64,000 bases of DNA from Pseudomonadota bacterium (GCA_036339585.1 JAYZAS010000001.1:278574-342573); one strand, 5' to 3'. Counted from the stretch's first letter, positions 27,551 to 36,364 are shown. The notes: a model not told the origin generated them from the letters alone. Numbers and translations are program-made.

Positions 27551-28738
27551 TTAATTTGCGGAGGTTGACTTTGAAATAGCATCTGCATCAGGTTCCGGCA
27601 CCGAGATCAAATCACAAATAAAGTTGTAAAATTTTTCCATATTATCAGCTTTCGGCCTTGGATAATTTCCGTGGTTCGTCAGCGATTTCCATGCATTATT
27701 AACATGCCCAAAACTTCCAACGCACGTGCCCAATTGCTCAAAATGAACGGGAGCATTATTTAAAAAAGTGTGAAATGGTCTAGGGTCTTGGTGTCGAATC
27801 AGGTTCACATATGACTCATCATAATCTCTCATGATAGCGCAAGCCTTCTGATATGCGGTCCGAAGCACTGATTTTGCCCTTTTGCGCACATTAAGGATAT
27901 CGGCAGCGTGGTTTGGGCCCATCAAGCCTATGTCGCTCGGGTAGGAGTTTTCACTTCCCAGCCAACTGAGCATATTGAGATAATCTGTTCTAAATTCATT
28001 AAGCATGTATTCATAATACGATATGCCCTTCCAAGCGAGGAGAATAGTATCTTCCTGATCCAATGGAATTCCCATCTCTTGGAATACTCTGCTAGTTCCC
28101 TCGTTTGTTTCTGTAAGCCAGATTGCATCCTCCAGCTCAAGCGCCGTTGCATTGATCTTATCGCTTTTGATTCCGGAATTAGCCGCAAGTTGAACTAGTT
28201 GACGCGCCTTTACCGAAATTATTGCACGCACCTCGCTAGCTGTGGATGCTGCAACAGCAAAATGCTTATCGCCAACAGACCGTATTTTTTGAATATACCC
28301 CCGCTGAGACATAAGCATAAAAGGGTCAAACGTTGGAGTTTTATTAAACACATCAAGCACGCAATTATCGTGGCTTGAAAGTTGCACCCGTTCTCCCCCA
28401 TAGTAGTCTGTTAGATATTGGTCCAATTTGCCTGAGATTTCAAAGGAGGCCCCACCTTCAAGAATATTTTCGTCATTAAAAGCCATTAGGAATCGAGTTG
28501 ATGTGTACATCAAGCCGGTACGATGATCCGTCGACACCTCTTTAAAAAATACCGAGTCTCTGAGAATTGGGGAGTCGAATAGATCCTCTACTTCAGCATC
28601 ATCATCCGCAGCCACAGCTGCACCCCCAACCATTTCTTCTTCCTCTTCCTCACCCTCACCCTCCACTTCAATCTCTGTAGGGTTAAAGCAAAGGTACTTC
28701 CCTGAGCTTAGCAAATAAAATAGAGTTTCACGGTCCAT
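27551..28738 (-). CDS. Hypothetical protein with acidic N-terminal stretch
   Basis: 395 residues of unknown family, cytoplasmic. After 20 residues comes an acidic run ('EVEGEGEEEEEE', then 'DDDAEVEDLFD'), then a region beginning 'FKEVSTDHRTGLMYTSTRF', a helical middle ('ASEVRAIISVKARQLVQLAA'), and a C-terminal helical region with 'VRKRAKSVLRTAYQKACAIMRDYD'. No catalytic motif is recognisable. It lies 75 nt upstream of the cysteine-cluster gene on the same strand, so the three genes may form a unit. No good ribosome site precedes the ATG at 28738. The long uninterrupted frame and ordinary composition support a real gene. Confidence 0.6.
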   Translation of the reverse strand: MDRETLFYLLSSGKYLCFNPTEIEVEGEGEEEEEEMVGGAAVAADDDAEVEDLFDSPILRDSVFFKEVSTDHRTGLMYTSTRFLMAFNDENILEGGASFEISGKLDQYLTDYYGGERVQLSSHDNCVLDVFNKTPTFDPFMLMSQRGYIQKIRSVGDKHFAVAASTASEVRAIISVKARQLVQLAANSGIKSDKINATALELEDAIWLTETNEGTSRVFQEMGIPLDQEDTILLAWKGISYYEYMLNEFRTDYLNMLSWLGSENSYPSDIGLMGPNHAADILNVRKRAKSVLRTAYQKACAIMRDYDESYVNLIRHQDPRPFHTFLNNAPVHFEQLGTCVGSFGHVNNAWKSLTNHGNYPRPKADNMEKFYNFICDLISVPEPDADAISKSTSAN

Positions 28739-28902
28739 GTGTATTTCAAAAATGAAGTTGTTAAAATGTATTTATTATCGGCATAAATGCATAAATAACA
28801 TATTTTATAGTATAGAAAAGTATTTTATTTTCAAAATTCATGTAAATCTTTTATTCATTTTTATTTTCACTCTATCTAATCAAATTAGCAAGCCAACAAA
28901 AT

Positions 28903-29709
28903 CTACATACCGGTTTTTGTAATCAGAAAATCGACATTAGTGACTTGAATGTTGCGGCCAACTATCCGTATTGCGCCAGCCTTACGAAATTTATCTAACG
29001 TAACCGTTACCCATTGCCTAGTAGCCCCCACCATACTAGCAAGTTCCTCGTGAGTAAGGACGCGGCTAATTATAGGATTATCATTTTCCACAGGCCCCTC
29101 TGACTGGGATAGGATTAGCAGAAGTTGGGCAAGTCTCTCAACTACCGATCGCGTTCCCAACATTTGCAAGAGGGCCGAGTAACATTTACCCTTCTGAATT
29201 GATCCTTCTAAAAGGCAAACAGCTAAAATATTCGACTTCTCTACCAAACTACGGAAAGCGTCACCTCCCAGTTTTAAAAGCTTACAATCATCAGCAGCAA
29301 TACCAGACCAAATATGGTGCCCCCCACCAAAAATTTCCGGGCCGCCTACAAAGTGGCCACGAGACCAATGGGCGAGGGTAATCTCTCGGCCGTTAGGACC
29401 GACATAGAAAGTTCGGACCACCCCCGTCTCAATCAAAAATATACCGTTATGCTGCTCCCCTTGACTGAAAACCGTATCGCCAGCCGACACCTGCAACTCT
29501 ATGCCAATATCTTTAAGCTTTTTGTATACACCCGGCCCCATACGAGAAAATAAAGATGCGGACTTACCGTCTGCAGGTTCCTCAGCTAAGATTAGTGCTG
29601 AGGGCCCTTTTTCTCCTGAGTTATTCTCTCTGTTGATGTCTGTACCGTCGTCTTTAATCGAAAATGATGTTTTCTGTGCCATAATATTTTTTTCGCCGTA
29701 TTTTATCAT
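28903..29709 (-). CDS. Crp/Fnr-family transcriptional regulator
   Basis: Up to 268 residues: a roughly 55-residue variable N-terminus, a cyclic-nucleotide-binding-like beta roll ('VSAGDTVFSQGEQHNGIFLIETGVVRTFY'), and a C-terminal winged helix ('LTHEELASMVGATRQWVTVTLDKFRKAGAI'). There are no N-terminal Cys, so it is not an oxygen-sensing FNR with a [4Fe-4S] cluster. The CRP cAMP-contact pattern is also incomplete, leaving the ligand unknown. The ATG at 29709 overlaps the cytochrome stop (ATGA); another ATG lies at 29682. It is the last gene of the 29-40 kb cluster and a candidate autoregulator of it. Confidence 0.88.
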   Translation of the reverse strand: MIKYGEKNIMAQKTSFSIKDDGTDINRENNSGEKGPSALILAEEPADGKSASLFSRMGPGVYKKLKDIGIELQVSAGDTVFSQGEQHNGIFLIETGVVRTFYVGPNGREITLAHWSRGHFVGGPEIFGGGHHIWSGIAADDCKLLKLGGDAFRSLVEKSNILAVCLLEGSIQKGKCYSALLQMLGTRSVVERLAQLLLILSQSEGPVENDNPIISRVLTHEELASMVGATRQWVTVTLDKFRKAGAIRIVGRNIQVTNVDFLITKTGM

Positions 29710-30350
29710 GGTGCAGACTTAAGAACGCGAGCCTGCCTTGCTATATATTGCGCCAAATTTTTTATCTCTTCCGTTGTTAACGCCTTCGCAATTTTTTGCA
29801 TTACACCATTGTTATCATTCATGCGTCGACTTTTACGGAAATCACTGAGTTGCTTTTGCAAATAACCAGCATGCTGAGCTTTTAAGCGCGGAATGATAGG
29901 ATCGACACCGTGGCATTGGCCGCAACCCGGAATCCCGCGACTGGGATCACCACGCTTAAAGAGATTTTTGGTAATCTTTGAAACCTTAGCGTTATTACTT
30001 GAAGGTTCTGGGGCTTGTAATTCACTAAAATATCGAGCCGCTTCTAGAAGTTCAGGCATTGATTTTGCCTCAGTCATTCCTGACATCATACCACCATCAT
30101 TTCTACGGCGTTTCATTTTGAAATCTCGAAGCTGCTTTGCGAGGTAATCGTATGGCTGACCTGCTAGCTTTGGAAATTTTGCCATATGGCTATCACCATC
30201 GACACCATGGCACATTGCACAAGTTTCCCAAGCCTGCAAACTTCCAGTATCGATCATGTCTCCCCTCACCATACTATTAGCAAATCCAATCACCCCAAAA
30301 AACATGCCGAAGAGTACAGGTTTGTATTTTATTATTTGTGAGTGGGTCAA
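29706..30350 (-). CDS. Periplasmic dihaem cytochrome c (c4-like)
   Basis: 214 residues with a signal peptide ('YKPVLFGMFFGVIGFANS') and two haem sites, C44-x-x-C47-H48 ('CAMCH') and C143-x-x-C146-H147 ('CGQCH'), about 100 residues apart. The two halves repeat 'DYLAKQLRDFK...RRND' and 'GYLQKQLSDFRKSRRMND', the signature of the c4/c553 type. Met ligands are available in each half. It passes electrons in the periplasm, typically to a terminal oxidase. The start appears to be TTG at 30350, immediately after the PCuAC stop, and it overlaps the regulator gene downstream. Confidence 0.9.
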   Translation of the reverse strand: MTHSQIIKYKPVLFGMFFGVIGFANSMVRGDMIDTGSLQAWETCAMCHGVDGDSHMAKFPKLAGQPYDYLAKQLRDFKMKRRRNDGGMMSGMTEAKSMPELLEAARYFSELQAPEPSSNNAKVSKITKNLFKRGDPSRGIPGCGQCHGVDPIIPRLKAQHAGYLQKQLSDFRKSRRMNDNNGVMQKIAKALTTEEIKNLAQYIARQARVLKSAP

Positions 30351-30812
30351 TTAGTGGCCCATGTGGCTGTGCGATTTAGGAATGTCATTCGATCTCTTAA
30401 CCACAGCTGAGAAGCTCTGGCTTGCGCCATCCAAAAAAACCAATATCATTTTTATTTTATCTCCCATTTTTATCCCAGTGACCGGATTTAGGAGCATCAG
30501 ATGTAGGCTCCCTGGCATTAATTTAATTTCTCCGCCTGCTGGAATCGTAAGGCTTTTTTTTTTCCTCATAGTAGCCACACCATTTTGTACTTCAGATTGA
30601 TGAAGTTCTACTTTTTGATAATCTGGACTTCTTACAGAAATAAATGTTACGGAATGTTTTGATTTATTTTTAAACACTCCATACCCTGCATGGGCTTTCG
30701 CGTTAGGAGGAGCCTCCCTCACCCAGGCGTCGCGCACTTCGAGTTTATCCGCCGCTAAAAGCGACGAATTAAAAAAGAAAATGCCTAATGTTATTGCCAA
30801 AATGTAGTGCAT
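30351..30812 (-). CDS. PCu(A)C-family periplasmic copper chaperone
   Basis: 153 residues with a signal peptide ending near 'SLLAAD'. The copper site follows the family pattern exactly: H71, ten residues, M82, twenty-one residues, H104, one residue, M106. The end of the protein ('SHSHMGH') adds a second His/Met-rich copper-loving tail. PCu(A)C passes Cu(I) to the Cu-A site of cytochrome oxidase, often with SCO. The SCO gene sits directly upstream, separated by 70 nt, so they should act together. Confidence 0.92.
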   Translation of the reverse strand: MHYILAITLGIFFFNSSLLAADKLEVRDAWVREAPPNAKAHAGYGVFKNKSKHSVTFISVRSPDYQKVELHQSEVQNGVATMRKKKSLTIPAGGEIKLMPGSLHLMLLNPVTGIKMGDKIKMILVFLDGASQSFSAVVKRSNDIPKSHSHMGH

Positions 30813-30882
30813 ATTGCCGGCGCCCCTTAAGAAACTTGCCTATGTGACAATTCAGGTGAATATTTTTTTTGTAATAACATTA

Positions 30883-31566
30883 TTATAAAGGTGGCGCGTT
30901 AGTTTTCTGAAATAAAGAAATCATTTTTTGAAAACGCGCAGCAGTAACATGGGGTACAAGAGGCGGGTTAAGGCTCTCAACCACATGACCTAGCGGATCA
31001 ACCACAAATACCTCTGCGCTGTGGTTTACTCTGTAGGTATTATCATCCTTTTTTGGAACAAATTCATAGAAGCCCCCAATCCCCTTAACGAATTGATCAA
31101 TCATTTTTTTTGTGCCGGTGGCTGCACGAAACTTAGGATTAAAATGCCTTACATAATTCCTGAGATCTGCAATTTTATCTCGATTAGGGTCAACGGATAT
31201 TAGCAATACAGTGGGTATGTCTTTTGGCACAGCATGTTCCGAAATTTTGTCATGAACGGCTGAAAGATTTGCTAGAGTAAATGGACAAACATCGGGACAG
31301 GAAGTGAATCCTAACAATACTAAATGCCACTTTCCTTGGAACGATGACGGGCTAAGTTGCCTACCCTCATCATCAACAAGATTTATAGAGGTGAGTTTCT
31401 TTACCTTTTTTGAACCGACACCGATCACCTTCGGTGAAAGTCCAGCTTTAATAGCATTAGGTGAGGCCAAATATTGTCGTGCCAGGTTAACCGACACTCC
31501 AATTACTATTATGATTGCAGCGGACCACAAAAATATTTTAAGTGAGACTAAATTTCGCCAATTCAT
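30883..31566 (-). CDS. SCO1/SenC/PrrC-family copper chaperone/thioredoxin-like protein
   Basis: 227 residues anchored by one N-terminal helix ('FLWSAAIIIVIGVSVNLA'). The SCO copper/redox site is complete: C90 and C94 in 'GFTSCPDVCPF' and H182 in 'VNHSAEVFVVD'. SCO proteins mature Cu-A in cytochrome oxidase and may reduce its Cys. Neighbours are PCuAC downstream and an ABC ATPase gene 14 nt upstream, so copper handling is tied to the transporter by position. Confidence 0.93.
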   Translation of the reverse strand: MNWRNLVSLKIFLWSAAIIIVIGVSVNLARQYLASPNAIKAGLSPKVIGVGSKKVKKLTSINLVDDEGRQLSPSSFQGKWHLVLLGFTSCPDVCPFTLANLSAVHDKISEHAVPKDIPTVLLISVDPNRDKIADLRNYVRHFNPKFRAATGTKKMIDQFVKGIGGFYEFVPKKDDNTYRVNHSAEVFVVDPLGHVVESLNPPLVPHVTAARFQKMISLFQKTNAPPL

Positions 31567-31580
31567 TCCAAACTGTTGCC

Positions 31581-32450
31581 TTACCTCTTTTTACTGCTCA
31601 ATTCCGGATTCTGTTGTTCAAAAGCGCGCATGCTTTCTGCCTTTATAATTTCAATGCATTGTTTTTTTGAATCAATGAACTCATCTTTGGTTGTCATCTC
31701 CAACGTGCGGGGACGTGCCAGTTCAATATCGATATCAGCGATAATCCGACCAGGCGATGCACTCATTACCAGAACACGATCAGCGAGGAAAATGGCCTCA
31801 TCGATGTCGTGAGTGATGAACATGACAGTAATGCGAAACTCCGACCAAATTTGCAGCAGGTTCTCCTGCATCATAACGCGCGTCTGGGCATCCAAAGCAC
31901 CAAACGGTTCGTCCATCAACAAAACGCTTGGGTAGTTTGCCAGCGCTCTTGCAATACCAACCCTCTGCTTCATTCCGCCTGAAAGTTCCGCAGGATACCT
32001 GTCTGCATAGTCGTAGAGACCAACCATTGACAAAAAGGTGTTAGCGGTTCCTTCGGCAGCAGCACGGCCTGAGCCAGTCTGCAACGGACCAAATGCAACA
32101 TTTTCCCTGATTGTTTTCCATGGGAACAAGGAATACTGCTGAAAAACCATTCCCCTGTCAGGGCCAGGTTTCTCAACTATGTTCCCGTCAACAGATACCG
32201 AACCCTGTGTAGGCGAAATGAAACCTGCTACCGCATTCAATAAAGTGGATTTGCCACACCCTGATGGGCCGAGTATGCACACAAACTCGCCAGGCATGAT
32301 TTTGATGGAAGTGCTGTCGATTGCAATATTTTTCACCCCGTCACGCTCAAATATCACACTAACATCATCAATAATAATATTGCCCTGTTTCAGCTTCTTC
32401 ATGACTTTATCGCACTGGATAGGACCTTCTTCCTTAATGAGCTGTAACAT
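31581..32450 (-). CDS. ABC transporter ATP-binding protein (NitT/TauT type)
   Basis: 289 residues with Walker A 'GPSGCGKST', Q loop 'VFQQYSLFPWKT', signature 'ELSGGMKQRVGIARALA', Walker B 'VLLMDEPFGALDAQT' and the switch His in 'FITHDIDEAIFLADRV'. The closest general pattern is the nitrate/sulfonate/taurine group (SsuB/TauB-like). AAGGTAA precedes the ATG at 32450. It works with the permease and binding protein upstream. The cargo is not set by sequence. Confidence 0.92.
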   Translation of the reverse strand: MLQLIKEEGPIQCDKVMKKLKQGNIIIDDVSVIFERDGVKNIAIDSTSIKIMPGEFVCILGPSGCGKSTLLNAVAGFISPTQGSVSVDGNIVEKPGPDRGMVFQQYSLFPWKTIRENVAFGPLQTGSGRAAAEGTANTFLSMVGLYDYADRYPAELSGGMKQRVGIARALANYPSVLLMDEPFGALDAQTRVMMQENLLQIWSEFRITVMFITHDIDEAIFLADRVLVMSASPGRIIADIDIELARPRTLEMTTKDEFIDSKKQCIEIIKAESMRAFEQQNPELSSKKR

Positions 32451-32475
32451 TTAACAAATTACCTTATTTTATTAT

Positions 32476-33138
32476 TCATTGCAAAATTGTTCGCCGAGAA
32501 TTTTTTTGCTCACGTGTCAAATTAAAAATACCGATAAACAATAAGGCAAATCCTGCCATTGATAAAATTAAGCCCGCGGGCTCTAGCCATAATGCAGTAG
32601 ATGCACTCAACCCAAGCATAGCGAGGCTCACCACCCAAGTAGATGACGCACAACAAACTACCCAGCTTAAGGTTGCGCTAGTGAACCCCACAAGGAATGC
32701 CCCGCCACCAACAGCTGAGGCATCCCGAATTTTACATTTTGGAGAAAACTTTACCGCACCCAAATCAATCCAAAGCACAATCGCAGCACCGACCATCATG
32801 CCTGCCAAGCACTGCAATATTAAATAGGATGGAATTATGTTGAGACTCCACTCCGAAATGCCGTGACCGTAGTCATAATTCATAAATCCAATCTCGAGTA
32901 ACCATTCATCGCGAATTATTGGCAGTGTATCTACGATATCGGGGGTTTCACGCAGAATGGTGAAAACGTTACTGATATAATCGTAAAACGTAACATAATT
33001 AGGAAAATTATCGAAACGTATGACCAGCATCGCCAGCAGGAAAAGATAATAAAGCAAGACAAAACCGGCTGTTGATGCAAGCCAGACAAGTTTTTGGTGG
33101 CGAATTACAGCAAAGACTGTTTTCAAACCCGATATCAT
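32476..33138 (-). CDS. Integral membrane protein embedded in the ABC cassette
   Basis: 220 residues with about five hydrophobic helices ('LVWLASTAGFVLLYYLFLL', 'LILQCLAGMMVGAAIVLWI', 'VVCCASSTWVVSLAMLGL', 'GLILSMAGFALLFIGIF'). There is no recognisable EAA loop of ABC permeases. A membrane 'CCAS' pair might bind metal or be redox active. The ATG at 33138 overlaps the permease stop (ATGA), so coupled translation is expected. The open frame upstream of it is read-through. A role as an accessory subunit of this transporter is inference; I do not recognise the family. Confidence 0.7.
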   Translation of the reverse strand: MISGLKTVFAVIRHQKLVWLASTAGFVLLYYLFLLAMLVIRFDNFPNYVTFYDYISNVFTILRETPDIVDTLPIIRDEWLLEIGFMNYDYGHGISEWSLNIIPSYLILQCLAGMMVGAAIVLWIDLGAVKFSPKCKIRDASAVGGGAFLVGFTSATLSWVVCCASSTWVVSLAMLGLSASTALWLEPAGLILSMAGFALLFIGIFNLTREQKNSRRTILQ

Positions 33139-34040
33139 CGGCCGGTCTCCAGTGCCTGCCAGCGCAGCAATGGGCGAGCCAATAATCGTATCAAATATGT
33201 AGACAATGTACCCAAGGCGCCGATTATCAGCATGCCAACAACAATATCTGTGTATTTGATTAAGGAATAAGCGTTCCACGTAAAGTAGCCAATCCCATAC
33301 TGGCCAGAGATTATTTCACCCGCTAATAATGAAAACCATGAAACACCCATCCCGATCGCAAGCCCCGCAGCAATACTGGGCAAAGCTGCCGGGAACACAA
33401 CGTGCCAGAAGATTTCGAAGTTCTTAGCTCCCAATGAGCGCGCCGCCCTTACTAAAATCTCCGGAGTAGCTTCAACACCTTGTATCGTATTCAAAATAAT
33501 AGGGAAAAAAGCGCCAAGAAATGTAATAAAAATGATGCTGGATTCTTCAGTTGGCCAGATAAGGATTGCTAATGGTATCCACGCAACAGCTGGGATAGGC
33601 CTTAATATTTCTACATATGGAATACAGAAGTCCTCAGCCATCCGGAAGCGTCCCATTAGTAAACCAATTAGAATGCCCAAGACAGCTGCCGCCGTATATC
33701 CAATAAGAATGCGTTTCACACTGACAATAATATGAATGTAGAATTCTTGGGTCTGAGCATGGTGAATGAAATTAAGTAGCACCAGAAGTGGCTCTGGTAC
33801 ATTCTCGAAATTCACCCCATTATTGAAATCATATTCTGTTAGGTAATGCCAAACCGCAATAGCTGAGATAATTGCCATGATCCGAATGGTCCAACGCGAC
33901 CTCACCACTCTGGAAAAAACTATCTTTTCCCACACACTGGCCACAATTTGAGTACTAAACCGCTGCTTTTTGGTCTTATCATCAGCAGAGTCTACTGATG
34001 GTCCAATAATTTTTTCATTTAGAAGTTTGTTCACAACCAT
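33135..34040 (-). CDS. ABC transporter permease (NitT/TauT type)
   Basis: About 301 residues. A basic N-terminus of about 45 residues precedes six helices of the BPD_transp_1 domain. The EAA-like loop is 'EILVRAARSLGAKNFEIFWHVVFPAALP', with the usual 'EILRPIPAVAWIPLAILIW' before it. An ATG at 34040 with GGTGG upstream is preferred to a TTG at 34103. It should dimerise or pair with the small membrane protein and be driven by the downstream ATPase. Confidence 0.9.
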   Translation of the reverse strand: MVVNKLLNEKIIGPSVDSADDKTKKQRFSTQIVASVWEKIVFSRVVRSRWTIRIMAIISAIAVWHYLTEYDFNNGVNFENVPEPLLVLLNFIHHAQTQEFYIHIIVSVKRILIGYTAAAVLGILIGLLMGRFRMAEDFCIPYVEILRPIPAVAWIPLAILIWPTEESSIIFITFLGAFFPIILNTIQGVEATPEILVRAARSLGAKNFEIFWHVVFPAALPSIAAGLAIGMGVSWFSLLAGEIISGQYGIGYFTWNAYSLIKYTDIVVGMLIIGALGTLSTYLIRLLARPLLRWQALETGR

Positions 34041-34141
34041 TTTTTGCCACCATCTTCGATTCACACTTTTTGAAATGCCCGCTGGAAAGCTCGAAAAGAA
34101 CAAAGGCCCCCTTGGATATCGAACTTTGGTATTTTTTGAGA

Positions 34142-34187
34142 GGGCGGTAATACAGTTAGGGAGGAAGATAGACCTGTCTTACCGCCC
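34142..34187 (-). terminator. Strong intercistronic hairpin after the binding-protein gene
   Basis: Perfect 9-bp arms GGGCGGTAA/TTACCGCCC with additional inner pairing (GACAG/CTGT), 15 nt after the binding-protein stop. On the minus strand it is followed by TCTC and an A-rich run rather than T's. Such hairpins usually stabilise the upstream mRNA or attenuate, giving more binding protein than permease. Confidence 0.65.
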
Positions 34188-34201
34188 GCCCACGGGACAA
34201 G

Positions 34202-35563
34202 TTAGGTGGCTGCAGAAGCAATTGCTTCTTTAAAACTTATCGTCTTTGAACCTATCTTTTTGGCATACTTGTCGGCTTCATACTTCCGCAAAAATGCCTT
34301 AAAAGATGTTTTTGTCGGAACATAAAAGGCCATTTTGCCAAACAGCTTCAAGCCTGTCACATCGTCGTAAACGTAAGTGGCGTTTAACTTTTGAGCAACA
34401 GATTGAAAGCTTCCAACTGCCTTCAAAAACTTATTCATATTTTTATATGTTTTGATCCCTTCTTTGGCGTGCCAGACTTCAGCCGGCAAACCCACGTGTG
34501 CCACTTTGGGATCATGCATCATTTTAACTTGCTTATTGTAATCTAAGTCCATTTCTTTAAAGGCTTGGCGAATATACTTATCCTGTATCCACGCCTTCAA
34601 ATCCAATGGCGGGATTTGTTTTTCGCGTTCCAACACTCCGTGGTCAAATTTCAACGCCTTATACCATTCGTCTTTAATTGTTGGTTCTAATGTAAGATGA
34701 CCACCCTTGCTGAAGTATAAATACTGAACTTCTTTTTCTATACCTGTCCATTTTTCCAGAAGTTCTGCAGCCCGCATCGGATCACTATCTACCCATTGCC
34801 CAGCCTCTATTACTGCTTTCAAGAAGGCTACGACTACCTCTGGATATTCGGTAGCGAGCTTCTTTCTGACGACTACTCCGTGTAAATACGGAATTCCAGC
34901 CTCACTACCATCGAAAATCTTTCTGCCTGTGCCTCTGAATTCCATCAATTCCGACCAAGGGCAAAAATCGGCGTGTGCATCAATCTTACCTTTAGCGATG
35001 TTCGCCGCGCCAACAGCTGGGCTTTGATTTTTAATTGTTATCTCCGAGGATTTTATTCCCGCATCCTGAAGAGCCTTTAATGTCATCCCCCAAGCAGCAC
35101 TGCCGACAGGCACAGAGATCGATTTACCCTTCAATTCTTCAAAATTTTGAATTTTAGACTTTACTGGAACTACAACTGCGTTCCCGGATCCCTTTAGGTT
35201 GTAGCCAGTGCCCGCTACGTAAAGAGTTCTTAAACTCTTTGTCGCTTGGAACTTCGCCCCGTTTACAATTAATGGGTAATCACCCATAACCCCAATATTT
35301 AATTTGCTCGCGAGCATTTGGTTGGTAATCGGCCCTCCCGAACTATAATCTGCCCACTTTATATCATATTCTACACCTGCGTATTTACCGGTTTTAGGTA
35401 GGTGCTTTTCCAGTAATTTTAACTCTTTAACAATAATTCCCGCAGTATAGGTATCGGAACACATACTTTGATGGCCAATACCAATTTTTATGGTTTTCGC
35501 ATCCACAGCAGTCGCGTAGCTAAACACCAATACAATTAATGCTAATATTGTTCCTCTTTTCAT
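34202..35563 (-). CDS. ABC substrate-binding protein (SsuA/NrtA-like) with NosL-like C-terminal segment
   Basis: 453 residues, longer than the usual 320-340. A signal peptide ends at 'TAVDA'. The core resembles NitT/TauT binding proteins ('GPITNQMLASKLNIGVMGDYP', 'LKGKSISVPVGSAAWGMTLKAL', 'ADFCPWSELMEFRG'). From about residue 395 the tail 'YVYDDVTGLKLFGKMAFYV' followed by 'KYAKKIGSKTISFKEA' matches the C-terminal pattern of NosL copper proteins (YVTDYVTG, FAKKHGGKVLSFDE). GAGGAGAG precedes the ATG at 35563, and an FNR-like box lies about 100 nt upstream. Cargo is unknown; copper or a sulfur oxoanion is possible. Confidence 0.85.
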   Translation of the reverse strand: MKRGTILALIVLVFSYATAVDAKTIKIGIGHQSMCSDTYTAGIIVKELKLLEKHLPKTGKYAGVEYDIKWADYSSGGPITNQMLASKLNIGVMGDYPLIVNGAKFQATKSLRTLYVAGTGYNLKGSGNAVVVPVKSKIQNFEELKGKSISVPVGSAAWGMTLKALQDAGIKSSEITIKNQSPAVGAANIAKGKIDAHADFCPWSELMEFRGTGRKIFDGSEAGIPYLHGVVVRKKLATEYPEVVVAFLKAVIEAGQWVDSDPMRAAELLEKWTGIEKEVQYLYFSKGGHLTLEPTIKDEWYKALKFDHGVLEREKQIPPLDLKAWIQDKYIRQAFKEMDLDYNKQVKMMHDPKVAHVGLPAEVWHAKEGIKTYKNMNKFLKAVGSFQSVAQKLNATYVYDDVTGLKLFGKMAFYVPTKTSFKAFLRKYEADKYAKKIGSKTISFKEAIASAAT

Positions 35564-35658
35564 GAAATAGCTCTCCTCGCAATGATCGTTACCCTTCTAA
35601 CGTCTCTTTGCGAAAGGGATGCCAACTCTCTAATACGGCGGGAAAAATTTTTAAACCA

Positions 35659-35672
35659 TTGATAAATATCAT
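35659..35672. promoter_or_regulatory. FNR/CRP-family operator candidate
   Basis: TTGAT-AAAT-ATCAT matches the FNR box TTGAT-N4-ATCAA at nine of ten positions. It is about 100 nt before the binding-protein ATG, in a 276-nt AT-rich gap that otherwise holds no gene. The cluster's own Crp/Fnr protein (28903-29709) is the obvious candidate to bind it. Confidence 0.5.
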
Positions 35673-35839
35673 TTTATATCCCTTAGGAAAAAGTTTACGT
35701 ATACGCACAAGTCATCTAAAAGATTAAATATTAGGCAGCATAAAAATTATGATTATATTTTAACCAAATCCGTGGCACCAATTGAAGTACAACTAGGAAG
35801 TGAAGGAAATATCCTCACTGGACCTAGTTTATTGATGAA

Positions 35840-36364
35840 TCAGTTAAGAGAAATTAAAAGATCTAATATGGGCTTACTTGCCCAATCTCTCTCACCAACT
35901 GCGCCGTAGACAATTTTTCCTCTGCCATCTACAACGTAGGTGGTGGGCATTCCGAGCAGTTGCCATCTGTCCCGAAGCGAGGAAGACGGATCAACAAGTA
36001 TGGGAAAACTGAGCGTTTGATCGCTCAGAAATCGCCGAACGTGGTCTGCTTGCTCTCCCAGATTTATTGCGAGGACCACAACTCCATTTGGTTCAAGCAC
36101 TTTGTATGCCCTTTGCAGAGCGGGGAGTTCGCGGCGACACGGTGCACACCAAGTTGCCCAAAAGTGGACGAGCATTGGTCGCCCCTGATACTGTCCTACC
36201 GTATGCAATTTACCTGATAGGTCGGTGATATCCAGAGCGGGTGCACTGGGAGGCTCTGGCATTCTGACGAGGCTGGCATTAGTACTGTTAATACTCAAAA
36301 TTGGATTTATTTGCCAAAGCACAGCAATAAGCCCAAAAAAAACTACGCTGAGTACTTTTACCAT
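35840..36364 (-). CDS. TlpA/ResA-like periplasmic thiol-disulfide protein
   Basis: 174 residues: an N-terminal membrane anchor ('VLSVVFFGLIAVLWQI'), then a thioredoxin fold with the CxxC site C73/C76 in 'HFWATWCAPCRREL' and the cis-Pro region 'LLGMPTTYVVDGRGK'. TlpA and ResA reduce Cys in cytochrome c or Cu-A/SCO maturation. Its presence with SCO, PCuAC and a cytochrome c supports that. It is on the same strand between the 122-aa unknown gene and the ABC binding protein. Confidence 0.88.
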   Translation of the reverse strand: MVKVLSVVFFGLIAVLWQINPILSINSTNASLVRMPEPPSAPALDITDLSGKLHTVGQYQGRPMLVHFWATWCAPCRRELPALQRAYKVLEPNGVVVLAINLGEQADHVRRFLSDQTLSFPILVDPSSSLRDRWQLLGMPTTYVVDGRGKIVYGAVGERDWASKPILDLLISLN

